Shown piece by piece: positions 1 to 13,356 of a stretch of DNA of 64,000 nt. The DNA lies in NCBI RefSeq assembly GCF_015832195.1, contig NC_052016.1:30959129-31023128 (forward strand), given 5' to 3'. The position numbers and the translations under genes are program-made. Numbering within the stretch: the stretch's first letter is position 1; each line of letters opens with the position of its first letter. This stretch comes from Motacilla alba alba. Taxonomy: Eukaryota; Chordata; Aves; Passeriformes; Motacillidae. The notes under the pieces are model-generated. The model was not told where the DNA came from. It saw nothing but the letters and a program-made list of their open reading frames with translations, and made no database searches.

Positions 1-2773
1 ACCCTGAGAGAGGCCTGCTATGCCATCTTCCCCCATCACCATATTCCAAAACCTAAATTGCTGTTTGTATTTCAGTTGTGTCTACAAGTTTTAACCAAGA
101 TTGGAACATGACAGATACCATGTTAACTTGTAGTGGGAGACTGTTCCTACATTCCCATTCAAACCAGTGAGGCAAATGTGAAAGAGGAGATAAAAATAGA
201 GCATGAAAAGGACGTGTACCTTAGAATGACTCAGCAGGTCAGGACTGCAGCAAAGTACAGACCCCACCATGGCAGATAGTCACATGTTCCATCTTCCACT
301 GTGCCCTGCTCAGAAGAGGTCAAAGTCGTCGAGTGTCAGTAAACCTTGACTGAAAGGTGTCTGCCTTGAAGCTGGAAGTTGTCATGGCAGAGTCTCATCT
401 TCCTTAGCTTTCAGCTCACATTCAGTGGCTACATGTGAGCCAGTGAGTGATTTCCCAAAGGGGCACTTGGCACTGCAGGTGCTGTTGGTACCATCCTGCC
501 TCTGTGCATGCCTTACATTGGGGCAGGCAGCGGGTCTTGCGGAGCTGGGGAGCTGCAGGTGGAGAGCAAGGGCTTGTGGCTGAAGGGAAAGGAAAGGAGC
601 CAGTTATGTCTTTAATTCTCTCCTATCAGCCAGTTTTCAGTTGCGGCATCATGCTTTGAAAGGTAGCTAGAAGAGGAGAGTGCCAGTGTAATAACAATGT
701 TTTGCTTGCAGCGTGCAATCTCGAGTTAAACCATACCATTACATAAATACTGTGTGCCTTCTTTCCACAGGGGGTCTGGGACTGTGCTTCTCCTGCTCTG
801 GAGGCATTGCCTTGCAGTGCACAAGCCAAGAATAAGCTCTAACAGATGCTGCTAAGGCCAAGTCCATGGCTTGCATTGTGCCCAGGTGCAAGAGGAGATG
901 TTCAGGTCAGCAAAGAGGTACCTTACACTGTAAGGAGGTGCAGGAGTAGCAGAGAGGGACAGCAGGGTTACAAAGAGCTGCTCTTCCTGAGTACACTGAG
1001 CCCATGTCTGGGGACATACAGGGGTACTTGAGTGCTAATCTGACCCCTGCAGGCACAGGCAGCCCAGTAGGGAGCAGCTGTGTGGACACCAGTGGCAGGA
1101 CATGAGCAAAACTTGGCTTGATGCATTAACTGGGAACTATCTCTCAAAGAGGATAGGATTGATTTGATAAAACCTGAGCAGGTTCTTTCCCCCCTGCTTT
1201 CTTGTGAGTTAGAGCACTGTTTGGGGGAGCGGGTGGGGATTCAGATGCATCCTCTTCTGTTATCTATTTGCAGAAAGCTGCAGGCAATCTGTCTTGGGGG
1301 GTTGCTCATGGCCATGCCCTTCTGCTGTCTGATTAACAGCCTGAACTGCAGTCAGAGGCTTTTTGCTCAGAGGAATGCTTTGAAACACTGGTTTTAATGG
1401 CACTGTGTTGCCAGAGGCTCTTTGTGTCTAAGTGAAGGGATGACTCTTTGCTCTACTCTGCAGGAAGAGGAGCCTATCTGGAGTAGGACTCTCCATTTGG
1501 CAAGTGTTTTGATCTGCTCTCTGCAAGCTAAATAATTGAATTACAGAGATCTCAGATGAGGCGTTTGTGCCTTTGCAGTCAGTGCCTTAGGAGTAGAAGA
1601 GTGGTGGTAGATGTCAGACAGCTGCACAGTTATCTTCTCTGTTGATCCCAGGTCACTCCCTGTGCCTGAAAGACTGCAAAGAGGCCCTAACATAGCTGCT
1701 GCCCTCACTGCTGTCCAGCTGAATTAGACAGGGCATGGGATGGAAAAGGCATTAAAAATGGGTTTGTGCCACCCATCCCTCCTCATGCTTACTGTGAATA
1801 ATCTCTTCCTGTCTCCCAGCACACAGCCCCCTTTCAGTTTTGCCTCAGACCTCATAATGGGAAGGGAGAACAGGATTGCAGCTGAGGATTCTAGCATGGC
1901 CCTGCTCCCTGCATGCATGCTGCCTCCCAAAAGATGTAGGTGCCTCTGCCAGGTCCTTGCACCCCCTTTTGTCCCTGTTTCTGACTTTAATTTCCCCTTC
2001 TCTGCCTGAGGTCCCAGTGCTGCCAGCAGCAGTTGCTGGGGCTGAAAAAGGCCTGTTGGGCCATATCCTGTGTGCCCTGCCCTTACTTGTTTTGGGGAAG
2101 GCTGATAAGGAACAACTAGGGTGCCTCCTCAGGCACCAGCCCACTGCTGCAGAGATGCTCCCAGCCCTCGCCAACCTGAGGCAAGTGCAGCGCGCTGCGT
2201 GTCGGAGCGGGTTCAGGAGCCCTTGCCCAGGCACGGTGGCTGCCTGCAGACACAGGCAGGGCTGCTGCCTCCCTACAGGTTATTCTGGAGAAACGCCATC
2301 CTCAAAGTGAGATCCATGTCTCCCCTTCTTTCCCCTCAGCTAGTGGATTGTGGCTCAAGGGTTCAAAGGCAACATTTTGAAGTCCCCACCAGCATTTTTG
2401 ATCTCATAGCATTTTGCAGGTACGAGGGTTTTATGCTGACTTGTCTCCTTACAGGCAGTCAAGGAAGCAGCAGACATGGCATGTGCTGAGGTGCCAGCAT
2501 CTGCAAGGGATGTGTAGGAACCAGGCCAAAAAGGATCAAAAGCTGTTAATGAGCCACAGATGGTCAGCTTTATCTTGGAGCCTGGTGATTTGGGCTTCTA
2601 GAGCTTTCTGCTGAAGAAATATGAGTAAAAGCTGGTAGCAGGCAAGAGCTGGGAAGGAAGACCCTAAAATAAAGATCCTTAGACATATGGGGACCTCAAG
2701 AGATCATCTCTGCTAGAGCTCATTGTGTTTCTTCTGAAGGTCTCTTTAACTACTTGAACTACTTGTGCGCTAC

Positions 2774-2791
2774 AAAAAAAAAAAAAAAAAA
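2774..2791 (+). repeat. A18 homopolymer
   Basis: An uninterrupted run of 18 A residues. An AATAAA lies about 105 bp upstream, near 2668, so a retroposed RNA tail is possible, but no parent coding sequence is recognisable before it. A simple slippage tract is equally likely. Confidence 0.8.
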
Positions 2792-4959
2792 GACTAATTT
2801 TCCATGGAAGAATTTTTTAGTCAATAAGTAAGATCAGCAGACAGTTTTCTGTGGCTGTTACAGAGGAGGATCTCCAGAGGCTTTGCTTGAGTACAGAGCC
2901 CCAAAAGCCACGATAGATGTGTTCCTCTCTTGCACAGGGCAGGATGCTCCCAACAGATGTTTGTTATTGTCAAAGCAAAGTAGAGAAACAGAAAAACTTC
3001 AGCTGGCAAGAAATGCAGAGGGAAATTATAATTGTTTCCCTGTTGTGCTTGCAGAGCAAATTCTTGAAGCTGCATTTTAACATTTTATGTTTATATAGCT
3101 TATCTCTTTCATGAGGAACTATTAAATCCTGCAGCACATTGTGGATGTGACTATATGAGAACAGCTTGTTTTACCCATCCCAGGGCAGAATGTGCCAGCT
3201 GCACAACTGGATCTAAAATTATGGAGTGGCATTTTCACAAAACTGAGTGCTCTTCTTCCTGAAAGAGTTTATTATATTTTTCAAGTTAAGAAATGGTGAT
3301 TGATTTCCCTAATGGTAATTCTGAGATTGTATTTCCCTTAGATAGGTGAGTTTTCACAGTTCTAGAGGGAGAGGAAAGACCTTATTCCTTCCCACATCTA
3401 ATGCTGCATTTGTGGTCTGTAGCAAGTGGCAGTATTTAATGTAGTTTGGAGGGTAGGTACTGCCTGAGCTGATCAACAGATGGCTTTGCACTGAACAGTG
3501 AAAGGTTTTTCTGGGGGTATTTAGTGCTGTGGGACAGTTAGAGATTTCCCTTCTCAAAGGGACTGCTGACAGTCCCTGTAGGCAATTAGAGATAAATGTC
3601 CTCGAGGCAGAGGATGGCTTTTGCTGAGCACCTGAGTTCTTAAGGAGTCTGTACAATAAAGGAATCTAATCCTCCTTATGTTCCTGTACTGGACAGTAAT
3701 ATAAGGATTTTTGGAAAATCCAAAGAGTTCTAGATTTATATTTCCTGGTAGACAATCAAATGTCAGGAGTTTGCTCTGTCCTCCCAGAACACTGCTGGGT
3801 GAGTCTTTGGAGAAGGCCATCTGATCTTTCCTGTGAAACATTTGCTAAAACCTCTCAAGCAAAGGTGATTTCTGCATTGAAAAGACATTCTAAAATGATA
3901 AAGCAATTCACAACACAAAAGCTTCTTAGTCCTTTGCAGCAGAAGACAAGTTAGACTTCTTCAATTAGATTATTATTATTATTATATTAGACTTAGGTTT
4001 TAAAAATGTTTTAGGCCGAGCACAATGTGTTGATAGATGGAAGAATAGATTAGAATCTCCTGTTGTCAACCCCAAAGCCCAGGAGCTGGTGTCAGTGTTT
4101 ATTCCTGGTCTTTTTACTGCTTACAGTTTTCTCCAAAAATGACTAAACATACAAAACAAAGGTTGGGTTTGGGGTTTGAGGTTTCTTTTTTTTTTTCTTT
4201 CCCCTCTTCTAGGCCAGACTCTGACCACAGTCATGTATTTGTTTTTTGGTTTTTTTTTCTCTCTTACTTCCAAATGCAGTCACATAACAATAGCCTGGAA
4301 AAAAAAGTACTGGAAATGATTTGTTCATGAATTTATTTCCTTTTTTGGGCTACATGGAGTGGGTTAGCATTTGGGTAAGAAGGCTGGGAGCTCCAAGCCA
4401 TCTCTTTCAGGATTGAAGAGGATTTAAATGGGAACCATCCTGTTAAAATGAGAAGTACTGTAGAAAGGCAGTCTTTCTAGAGCAAGCAGCTCCATGTGCA
4501 GAGCCTCACGCTTGGGGCACCTCTTCTCAGCTGAACTTTATTTGCTATTTATGTCATAGCTGCGTCTCATACAGACACTGCTAAACAGGCTTTGTCTGCC
4601 ACAGGCAGGCAGGGACCAACTGGAAGAGAAATGCTCCTCCTGTCTTGGGCTTCTTCAGAAGTGGGTGATTGTTTGCTTTCCTTAACAGTCTGCTAATAGG
4701 AGGTAGTGGGTGGTGTTGTCCTTCTTATTTATTTTAAGTAGGATGTCTTGACAGATGGTGATTTTGACTGCTGTCCTCAGCTGTAGAAACTGCTCTCTAA
4801 ACCAAGCTAGCTAGCTAGCTTCTAACCTCCTAGCTATGATGGAGGCATTGTGGCCGGATGATCTGTGAAAGAAGAAAGCCTATCAGAGACATCAAATTCC
4901 CAACTCACTGTGTTCTATCATCCTGAAGAGCAGGAAGAGAAGTGTTTTACAGACAGGGT

Positions 4960-5360
4960 TAGGAAATAAATTTTTAATGTCTGGATCTTAGAGTCTTGGC
5001 AGGTGACACCTCTGATTGCAAGGAAAATTAAAAATCACCAGGTGGGACAACAATGAATATGTGACTGCTGTGCTGGTCGGGAGGGTGATTGTTAAAATAT
5101 CAAACAGTACAGGCATTGAAATATTGATATTTTATTGAGGTTTCAATGGATTTGGTCCTTACAGGAGAGAAAGCTGAAGCAAGTCAAGCTTATTCGTACT
5201 GGAGAAGGAACATAATCTGATAAAGGCCAGACTAGTCAGTAAAGTTTTCAGATCGCAGGAAATTTCCTCAAATTATTTATTTATTTATGGCTCTGCTGAA
5301 AAATTTTCAACCAGCTGTGTTTAAAAATATAACAGTAATGAGATACTTTAAAAAGGAGTT
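4960..5360. other. Candidate conserved non-coding element
   Basis: AT-rich, non-repetitive sequence dense in homeodomain-like TAAT/ATTA cores, a T-box/E-box-like CAGGTGACACCT near 5000, SOX-like ACAATGAAT near 5050, and an ATTGAAA...TTTCAAT inverted pair near 5117-5145. It has no coding potential. The call rests on appearance only; no alignment was possible. Confidence 0.25.
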
Positions 5361-8300
5361 AATCTCTCCCTCTCTTTGACATGCTGCAGAGCACCAGCTG
5401 TAGCACAAGCAGGCCCTAGGGAATCCAAGTGGCCTAGCCATGCAGCCTGTGAGCCAAAGTCACACCTTGGGAAGCCAAACCCTGGAGGGAAGCACTGGCC
5501 TGTGGCAGGTCACAAGGATGATGACCATCTGGCCATCCTCCAGGAGCAGCAGGTTTAGCCTTTGCAGCTCTTCAGCTTGCCAAATCTCCCCAGTACTATT
5601 AGATCCCAGCCACTTGTTCTCAGGGCAGCAAGACCTAGTTTTATCTGAAGTACTGGGAAGCCTTGAACTGTCTCTGACACCCCCGATGGGGAAATGCTGG
5701 AATGAGGAAGAAGGGAAACCAAGGGCTTTTGTACTGAAGGAACAAAAAACATGCTCTGCACGTCCCTGGGTTCAGCTGTTACAGACTACAAACCAGACTA
5801 GGTTTCTTGTTTTGCTTTTAAGTGCTTCTTTAGCCAATGCATTTTTTTAAATTATTTTTTCTGTCTTTTTCGGAGACAGGGCCAGTCTGGGACTCTTCAT
5901 TTGGCCCATCCAGCCTCTCCACAAAGCATGCACAAGCCATCTTCTCCAAGCTCATTTCCTCTAGGATTTCCTACAGCTTTGCAATGGCCAAACCTTTGTG
6001 TTTGATATCAAGGTGGAAATGGCAGGCCAGCTGTGCTGTGTCCTCCAGTCCTGTGCCAGCAGGGCTCAGTGCTGGGTGCAGAAATTCTGTGAGAGTTACA
6101 GCTGTGAGAGTAGTAAAAAAATGTGTGTGGTGATTGGCAGAAATTGTTTTGAGGAAGCAGATGTCTCCTCCTCCGATGATGACGATGATGGCATGGCACA
6201 TGCTAGACTGGAAAGGCAACACATGTTAATTTTGGTCCCAGGTGGAAGATAGTGTGGAGAAGTCTTGTCTCCTCTGTGCCTACTGGTTTCAGCTTCAAGA
6301 TGCATATCACAACAGAAAAATCTCCTCTCCCCTCTTTCCTTTTCCCACCACTGGTAGGTAATCAAGATTTGGTTTTAATGACTTCCCTCTACTCTCTCTG
6401 TTTCCTGTCCCCTGCCCCACACATGCCTTTTTTATATTTTTTCAAGCATTTCTTTTTGGCAGAAGTTGAAACGCAAGAAGCATTTGGACCAAGATGAAAA
6501 CAGTGGAGAAGCATGTTGGGCAGTGCAGTGCTTTGTTCTGAGTTCAGGGGGATGCGAGGGGGGGACGGGATGTCATTTCCCAGATGGGGACCCTGCCAAA
6601 GATGTTCTTGCTTCAGAAAGCAATGAGTGATTTTTGAGGCTGTACCAGATTTAACCCTTTGTTAACCTGTCTCTCCCATCCAGCAAAACAGCAAAGGCCT
6701 GGACCAAAAGTGGGATGGTTTCATGCTACGTGGCCCAGATGATATGAATGGTCTCAAGCCAAAGTCTGCTGTTGTGACTAAATGCTGTCAGTGGTCTCAA
6801 GTGCTTCTTCTCCTGTTGGAAACCCTAAGGAGTGGATGAGCAGTCTGCACTTGTTTATGAGTGAGTGTGATTGTGGTTGAAGAAACGAGATCAGCATGTT
6901 CCTTACAGGGCTTAGGCCTGCCATGCTACCTCCTGCCCTGCCAGAAGTACCTGGTCAGATTTGGGATGGTGCTGAACTCTGCTTCAGCTGTTCCCATTGC
7001 AGAACAGGGAGCATTTTTGCCTCGTGATGCTTGGGAAACACCTTGTCCTGTGACCAAAGGAGCCCTGCACTGCTGGGACTGCAGCAGCAGCAAGCCCCAG
7101 GTAGCTTGTGGCTGTGCAGGGACCACTGGCTGGTCATAGCACTGGTTCCTCCTGTCTGTTTTAAGCCAGTCTCCCATGTGAGAAAATTGCAAGTTTGGAG
7201 GGTATGGGGGGCAGAAAATCTCTGTAGGCATGTATTTACTGCCATGTTTATAGCTTCTTGGGCTTTAAATATTGCATAGTGTGTGTAGGCTGCTGATTTA
7301 ACTGCTCAAGGGCTGTTGCATAGTAGCAATTTGAGGGTGAGGATACAGCAGGGGAGCAGAGAAGGGAAAGTTAAAGCAACTCTGCCTCTTTCAGGTTATA
7401 AATACTTGGAGCACTTATGTCAGGACTCTAGAGGAAGTAATTTATCTCCTGATGAAAAAAAACTCAAGAGTCTCTGGTACTGGACTGTTTCTTAGTATGG
7501 AGGTTCAGCCTTTTAAATCTGGATGGGGCTCTCCTGTGGAAGGCCACCCTCTTCCCTCAGAGTTGGAGTGAACCAATGCTATATGCATAAAATGCATCAA
7601 ATCCCATTGTGTCAACTCAGACAGAGTCACTATTCCCCACAACTAAACTTGCAAGACTCTTTTTCTTTAGAACCAGCAGCCTCTCTGGGTCCTTTGATCT
7701 CTCACAGTCCTTCTCTAGGTAGGAGAATGACAGCTTTCCTCATCCCCCTGTGAACCTCCTGCACATAAACGCCATCTAGGTACAAAGGTGTCGGTAATTT
7801 TGGGCTGCAGAACCACAAACTTCCTCTTCCCAGCACCTTTGCAGTATGAGAGTTTTTGATCACTTTGCAGAATGCAGGTGGCCACAAACATGCCAAGGAA
7901 TGGTTATACCAACACTGCTGTGGGTGCATCCATGGCCAGTGACTAATAGAGAAGTGATGCATCCAGTGCTGGCCTTAAATATGCCCTGTGTCTCTTACAC
8001 TTCTTTCAGACAGTAAAGAGAGGTCTGATCTATAGGAAATTAATATAATGCCACTCTGGTGTCATTGTTGGGACGAGGGGTAGAAGAATAGGGTCACGTA
8101 GACAAAAGATGCATGTATAGGATTGCCTGTGATGGGTTTCAGCTTTATTTATGACATGTTCAATCTTGAATGCTTTCCCAGGGAGGTCAGCAGACCTGGT
8201 TGAAAATTCCATGTGCACATCTTACTGCACAGCATGTCTAAACTTGCATATTTTTCATCCATTTTCTTGGATCCCTTAAGTCATCCAGGTACCCATTCCA

Positions 8301-10689
8301 GCAGTCTTGTGAACCGTGGGAGTGAAGCCCTGACTGATGGATAGGCACTTAGGTGGGAAGCAGAGACCAGTGTTTCCCCTCACTTGCCCAGTGCCACTAG
8401 GCACGGTGGGATCAGCTGGTTTGCCCTCAAATCTGTGGCCCTGGTTTCTGGCTCCTCATAAGCACAGTAAATACCACTGCAGGCTTCAGGTGAAGTGGGA
8501 CTAAAATGCATGGTACCATAGCTCTTGGGTATTGGTCACTATCTTTCAGGACTACTTTCAGCCTGGAATTTGTCTTTATTTCATGGGCCCAGGTGGTTGC
8601 ATGTGTGTGGTGCAGGAAGGTGTCCACTGAACCACACAGACTGCTGTACTCACACGTGCCCAGTTCTGCAAATTCTATTCTAGATGAAAACAATTTGAAG
8701 GTGTGAATTGCTCATTGTTTGTCCCTCCTGGTGGTGGGTCTAGCTGCAGTAGTTCATCCCTTGGCTTCACTAGTGCCTGCTGATGGGCTCCGCTGGCCTG
8801 TGACTGCTGATCATGGGGTATTTGCAAATGGTGCCACATTGGCTCTGCTACTTCTCTTTCTCTGTTTACTTAGTTCTTGGCAGCTGGATGTTTGAATGTT
8901 TGCTTGACAAACACTTTCCCTGAAGTCTCTGATTTCAGAGAGTTTAGTTTGACAAACCCCAATGAATTATCCTGTTCTCTGTTGTCAGTGGTATCTCTCT
9001 GTCTCCCTTAACCACAATATTTTGTGTGCGGTACAAATTCATATTTTCCCATTGTTGCAATCAGCATGCCGCTCCCTGTTTGGTTCAGTTACTGAGGCAG
9101 TATCCCCAAGATGCTGACATCTGTATTTTGCTAATCTAAAAATCCTGGGGCTACCAGGAAGCAGTAGAGATAATAACACTACAGACCTGTCTAGCACCTT
9201 TTTATGAGAATCTGAAATTGTCTGCCTCGTGTTCATCTCGTTACTGGTTGTACCAGCTGGAGTTTGCTGTTCCTGTTTTTGCAGCGTGGAAAGCTGAGAC
9301 ACAGGGTAGGGGTATATTTTGTACAATAATGGAGGAAATTCCAGAAATGTGGCATCATAACCTCCAAGACTATGAGTTTCTATCCATCTCTGTCTTGCTA
9401 ATTTGCCTCCAAAAGGGAGAGAGATCGTAGTGGGATGGTTGGTTTTGAGCAATGCTTTATTTGCAGTGATCCAGGGCTTTATTTAGAGTCTCAGTAAATT
9501 CCACTCCAAAAAAAAAAAGCAATTGCAATATTTCTCCAAGGTAGCTACCTTCCTTACCCATGATCAGGGGTCCATAGTGTAGTTCTGAGGAAGAAAACTA
9601 TCCAAATACTGTCTCTTGTTGTCAGTTTGGTGGTTTGGAGCGATGCTGCGGGACAAGGGTTCACGGCTGGCCCGGAGAGGGTAAAGTTCTTACTGTGTTT
9701 CAGGGGTGGTAATGAGTCTTGTGAAAACATGTCTGCAGGTGTCTGGGTGGTCAGGCTGGGCTGTTAATCCATCCAGCTGCTGGCCTGTTTTGGACAGGGT
9801 CCAAGACCAGGTAGGACACTGCTGCTTTTCTTACAGCCTCCAAACACAGCTGAGAACCTTCCAAGCAAACCTGGGCTGGTTTATGGTTTTGGGTAGAAAC
9901 CACAAGCAAACCATGTCAAATCGCTGGATTCTGCCCCAAACCAGGCAGAGTGCATACGTTTCTGTTTCATTTTGCTTGGAGATGACTGGGAGAGGGAGGA
10001 AAACCTGCATGGATCCAGTGTTGATGTAAGGCCATAGGTGATCTATTCCTAAAGCCTTCCAGTGCCATTCCCATGGCTAGACCAGACAGATGAAGGCAGA
10101 ATAATAAATAATACCCGAGCTAACATCTCCTGGGAGCTTGGGTTTAAGAGGAGGGATATTTTGTCTGAAACCCTTCCGTTAGGGGACAGTTGGGAGGGGG
10201 ATTAATGTAAATGTGGACCTTCAACGTATGTAATCTCAGCCAAGGTGATGGGGCAGTTGGGTCAGGGTTTCCTGTGCTGTGGGGCCCTGGAGCATAATGT
10301 GCATGGGAAATAGAAACCCTAAGAAAGAAAGAAAGGGGGAGAATTGCATGCTCTGGGGGGGGTAAAAGTGCATTTATTTTTCATGTGTTGCATCAGAACA
10401 CACTAATTTTTGCCCAGAGGGAGGGCAAGCACATGCAAAAACAGTCCAGCTTGCTAGGAAAGGGGTGTGGAAGTGTGATGCCAAATAGCTCAGGAAACGT
10501 GGCTGTAGGACTGTCCCCCCCCTCCACTTCCACACGGGGCACAAGAGCCTGCAGCAGGGCATGTGCCAGCGCTTTGGAATGGAGTCACGCTGTCCCCTTG
10601 AGCCCAGGGCACCCCTGGCTCCCCAGTCTGTCCCACTTCTCCGATTCCCTCTTTTCCCATGTGCTTTGATTCATTCTGCAAACAGCGTA

Positions 10690-11200
10690 TGCCAAATCCA
10701 ACTTCACAGCTGGCTCTGCTCCACGTGTTTGTTTTCTATGCCTGCGCGGCGCTCGCCTGCTCCGCTTGCGCCACGGCTCAGAGGTGGAGGCGGCGGGGGG
10801 AGAGCAGGACTGGTGGGGAGGGAAACGGGAGCAGGCTGCTGCTTGCCAAGCCCTTATTTGTTTAAAGCTTAAGCCTGCTTGAGAGAGCCTTTTTGGAGTG
10901 AGGGGTAAGTGGCAGGGGTGGGATGCGGGGTAATGGAGAAAGTAAACTGTGTGTCAAGGAAAGCAAACTTTACAGCTGGAATTGCTGCTGATGCTTGTTG
11001 TGTGACAAGCCTGGGGAGGGGCCTTCGGCTCTGAGCTCGTGCTTCTAGCGCGGGTTCGAGTGTGAACGGGCAGCAGTGACAAGTGGGGAGCCAGCGGCAG
11101 GTCTGTGCTGTGCCCGGTTCTCACGGTCAGTGCTGCTGCTTGACAAGCCTGGCTGTGGCACTTGCCAGTGTGTCCTAGGAGCTGGCTGGGGCGCAGGCAG
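10690..11200 (+). promoter_or_regulatory. CpG-rich stretch ending in a consensus splice donor; possible BOC 5' non-coding exon and promoter
   Basis: CpG density rises sharply around 10740-10800 and again around 11025-11200, against a CpG-poor background. A CACGTG E-box lies near 10724. The stretch ends with CAG/GTAAGT at 11198-11206, a perfect vertebrate splice donor on the + strand, and a second donor-like GGGGTAAGT lies near 10902. This fits a non-coding first exon of BOC, whose coding exons begin 11.6 kb downstream on the same strand. No TATA box was identified. RNA evidence would be needed to assert transcription. Confidence 0.3.
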
Positions 11201-12015
11201 GTAAGTCTCCCTTCCCAGGCTCTGAGGCAGCAGCATTTTGCCATCCTTTTGTTACGGAGCATCCCCTTGTTGACAGAGAGAAACCTTATGGTGGCCCTGC
11301 CCATCTGTCTGTGCAGGGTGACTTGAGGTCTTGCTTCATCTCCTGCAATGTTTTGCTCACTGTCCTCCGTGGGACCATTATTTTTGGAAAGGTGTGTTTA
11401 TTGTTGTGGTGATAAATGGGACAAATCACATGCAAACACAACCTTTAAAAAAGCCTAAGCAATGCAACCCTCTCCTCTTCATCTCTGAGAAGGGGGGAAG
11501 AAATCTGTCACCCATCCTAAGACCCCACTGTGAGTGTGTCCCCCATGATTTTTCACATCAGGGTGGGCCCCATGGGGTTTTGGAGCAGTGTGGCAGCTGC
11601 TGATCATGGCACAAAGTAGGGCTCTGGTTCAGTCCATCTGGGTTCTGGCACTCGGCGCTAATCCCCGCACCCCACCTTAGGCATTTGGCACAAGCCAGAG
11701 CAAGCATTTCCTAGGACAGTCATTTCTGTCCCTTTGTTTTGCTAGCCTTGAGCTTCCTCTTGTGTTTTTTGGAGTAGTGACGTGTCTTTCAGGGGAAATT
11801 TGTCCCAGCAGAGAGTTCTAGAGACTTTTGACCTGCTCCCATAACAAAAATTATTATTGTTAGTGAAAAGCAATTTAGTGACAGCTATGGAGAGTAAAAA
11901 CTCCCATTTATTCTCAAATTTAGGAAAGAAAAAAAATCCTCAACTTTTAAATACCGTCTTCAAAGGACAAGAAAAATGGGCTTGTGCTCTTTTGCATCCC
12001 AGCAACAAGTCACTG

Positions 12016-12077
12016 CTGAAAGGAGTGCAAACTAGAAGGCAGTTTCTCTTTATGGTGGTGATGGGGATGTCTCTAAA
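12016..12077 (+). repeat. Direct repeat, copy 1 (62 bp)
   Basis: This block matches 13295-13356 at 60 of 62 positions with no gap. The spacing between copies is about 1.28 kb. Weak similarity extends upstream in both copies (an ATGGAGAGT-AAAA stretch near 11887 and 13261). Origin unknown: either a segmental duplication or two fragments of an unrecognised repeat. Confidence 0.9.
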
Positions 12078-13294
12078 GCCAGCCATCTGGGGATTAAACT
12101 TTGTATTGACGTTACTGGCAAGTACTTTGTCCTGTCTCTTTTGTGTGCTCTTCTGGATTTTGATGTCAACTGTGTTAAACTAGCCTTGTGCTTGTTAATG
12201 CAGTTTCTGGGCCTGCTCCCATTGAAGTCATGGCAAAGATCAGGCTGATTTTCGTGGCAGTAGAATCAAGTCTTCTCTTATAATCTAGACGATGTGTTGT
12301 TTTAGCAGGTATTTCTCCTGTGCCACTGGCTTAGATTTATCATAAGCTTGGTTAGTTTTTTACTGCAGCAGTTGTAGGTACCCTTGCTCTTCAGGTTACG
12401 TACTGGAAGAAGGTTCCAAGCCTAGGAAAGCTACCCAAGTCTTTGCTCTGCCAACAGGAAAATTTCCCCATAGCAGCTTGCCCCAAGGAAGGCTTAACAG
12501 TGTCACTGGCAGTTTCTGTGGACTTTTCTGGTTTGTGGTTTGGGGTTTTTTTATTATGTATTTCTTTCACTCTATTACTGTTTCTAATTGGACATGGACA
12601 AGATTTTTCTATTGTTCCTAGACAAAGATTATTTGGATTTTTTTTTTTTTAGTTTGGTACTGAAAGGTATCCCATGTTTAGGCATATGAAAATGTGGGCT
12701 ACTCTTAAAAAGTGTCCATAGCTGCTGTGTCTGACTTGTGATCTACTCTGTGAACAAGAGCTTCTGAGTCTCATTTTGCAGGTGGCCATAGCTGACAGAC
12801 ACTGAAATGTGCTTGGTCCCCGAACACTCCTGCTGTGCTCCATGCAGATGCTGACTGGTGGGTTTGTCCACCGCTCCTCTGTGCTTTGGTTCATGTTATA
12901 CAGAAAGAGGAGTGTTTCAGCTGGTGGTTACCAGCATGAATGGATGCTGGGATATTTATTGTCTGTCCTGTTGCAAGCTTGACCCCATCACGTGACAGAA
13001 ACAATAAAATGGCGATGGGTCTTTTCAGGGCAGCTCCATGTCACACCTTTGCCATGATTTGTGGTCTTGCTTCCCATTCTTGACCACTGCTCTGGCTGCA
13101 GAGAGGCCGTAGGGTGATATTAGGTAAACTAGGGTTTGGGTTTTTTTAGCGTTGCTGCATCATCAGTGGCAAAATAGTTGTTCTGGTCAACATCTTGATG
13201 TCCTGTAGTCAGGGAGTGAGAGTTGACTCTTGAGTGTTCCCCAAGAGCTGCTGCGAAGTGATGGAGAGTGAAAACAGCTTTGGATAAGAGCATC

Positions 13295-13356
13295 CTGAAA
13301 GGAGTGCAAACTAGAAGGCAGTTTCTCTTTCTGGTGGTGATGGGGATGTCTCCAAA
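13295..13356 (+). repeat. Direct repeat, copy 2 (62 bp)
   Basis: Second copy of the block at 12016-12077, differing at two positions. Its right edge runs straight into two perfect inverted repeats (13354-13374 and 13382-13413) that are absent after copy 1. Confidence 0.9.

Larger units (their letters stand above)
1..10689. other. Non-coding 5' flank or 5' intron of BOC, no gene recognised
   Basis: No open frame here has the splice-flanked, family-like character of the BOC and CFAP44 exons; the open frames are short and look random. The sequence is mostly unique, with a few short A, T and ATT tracts (for example ATT repeats near 3970-3985) and a CTAG tetranucleotide run near 4806-4820. It may be upstream intergenic DNA or a 5' intron of BOC, whose mammalian orthologue has distant non-coding 5' exons. 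Confidence 0.6.
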
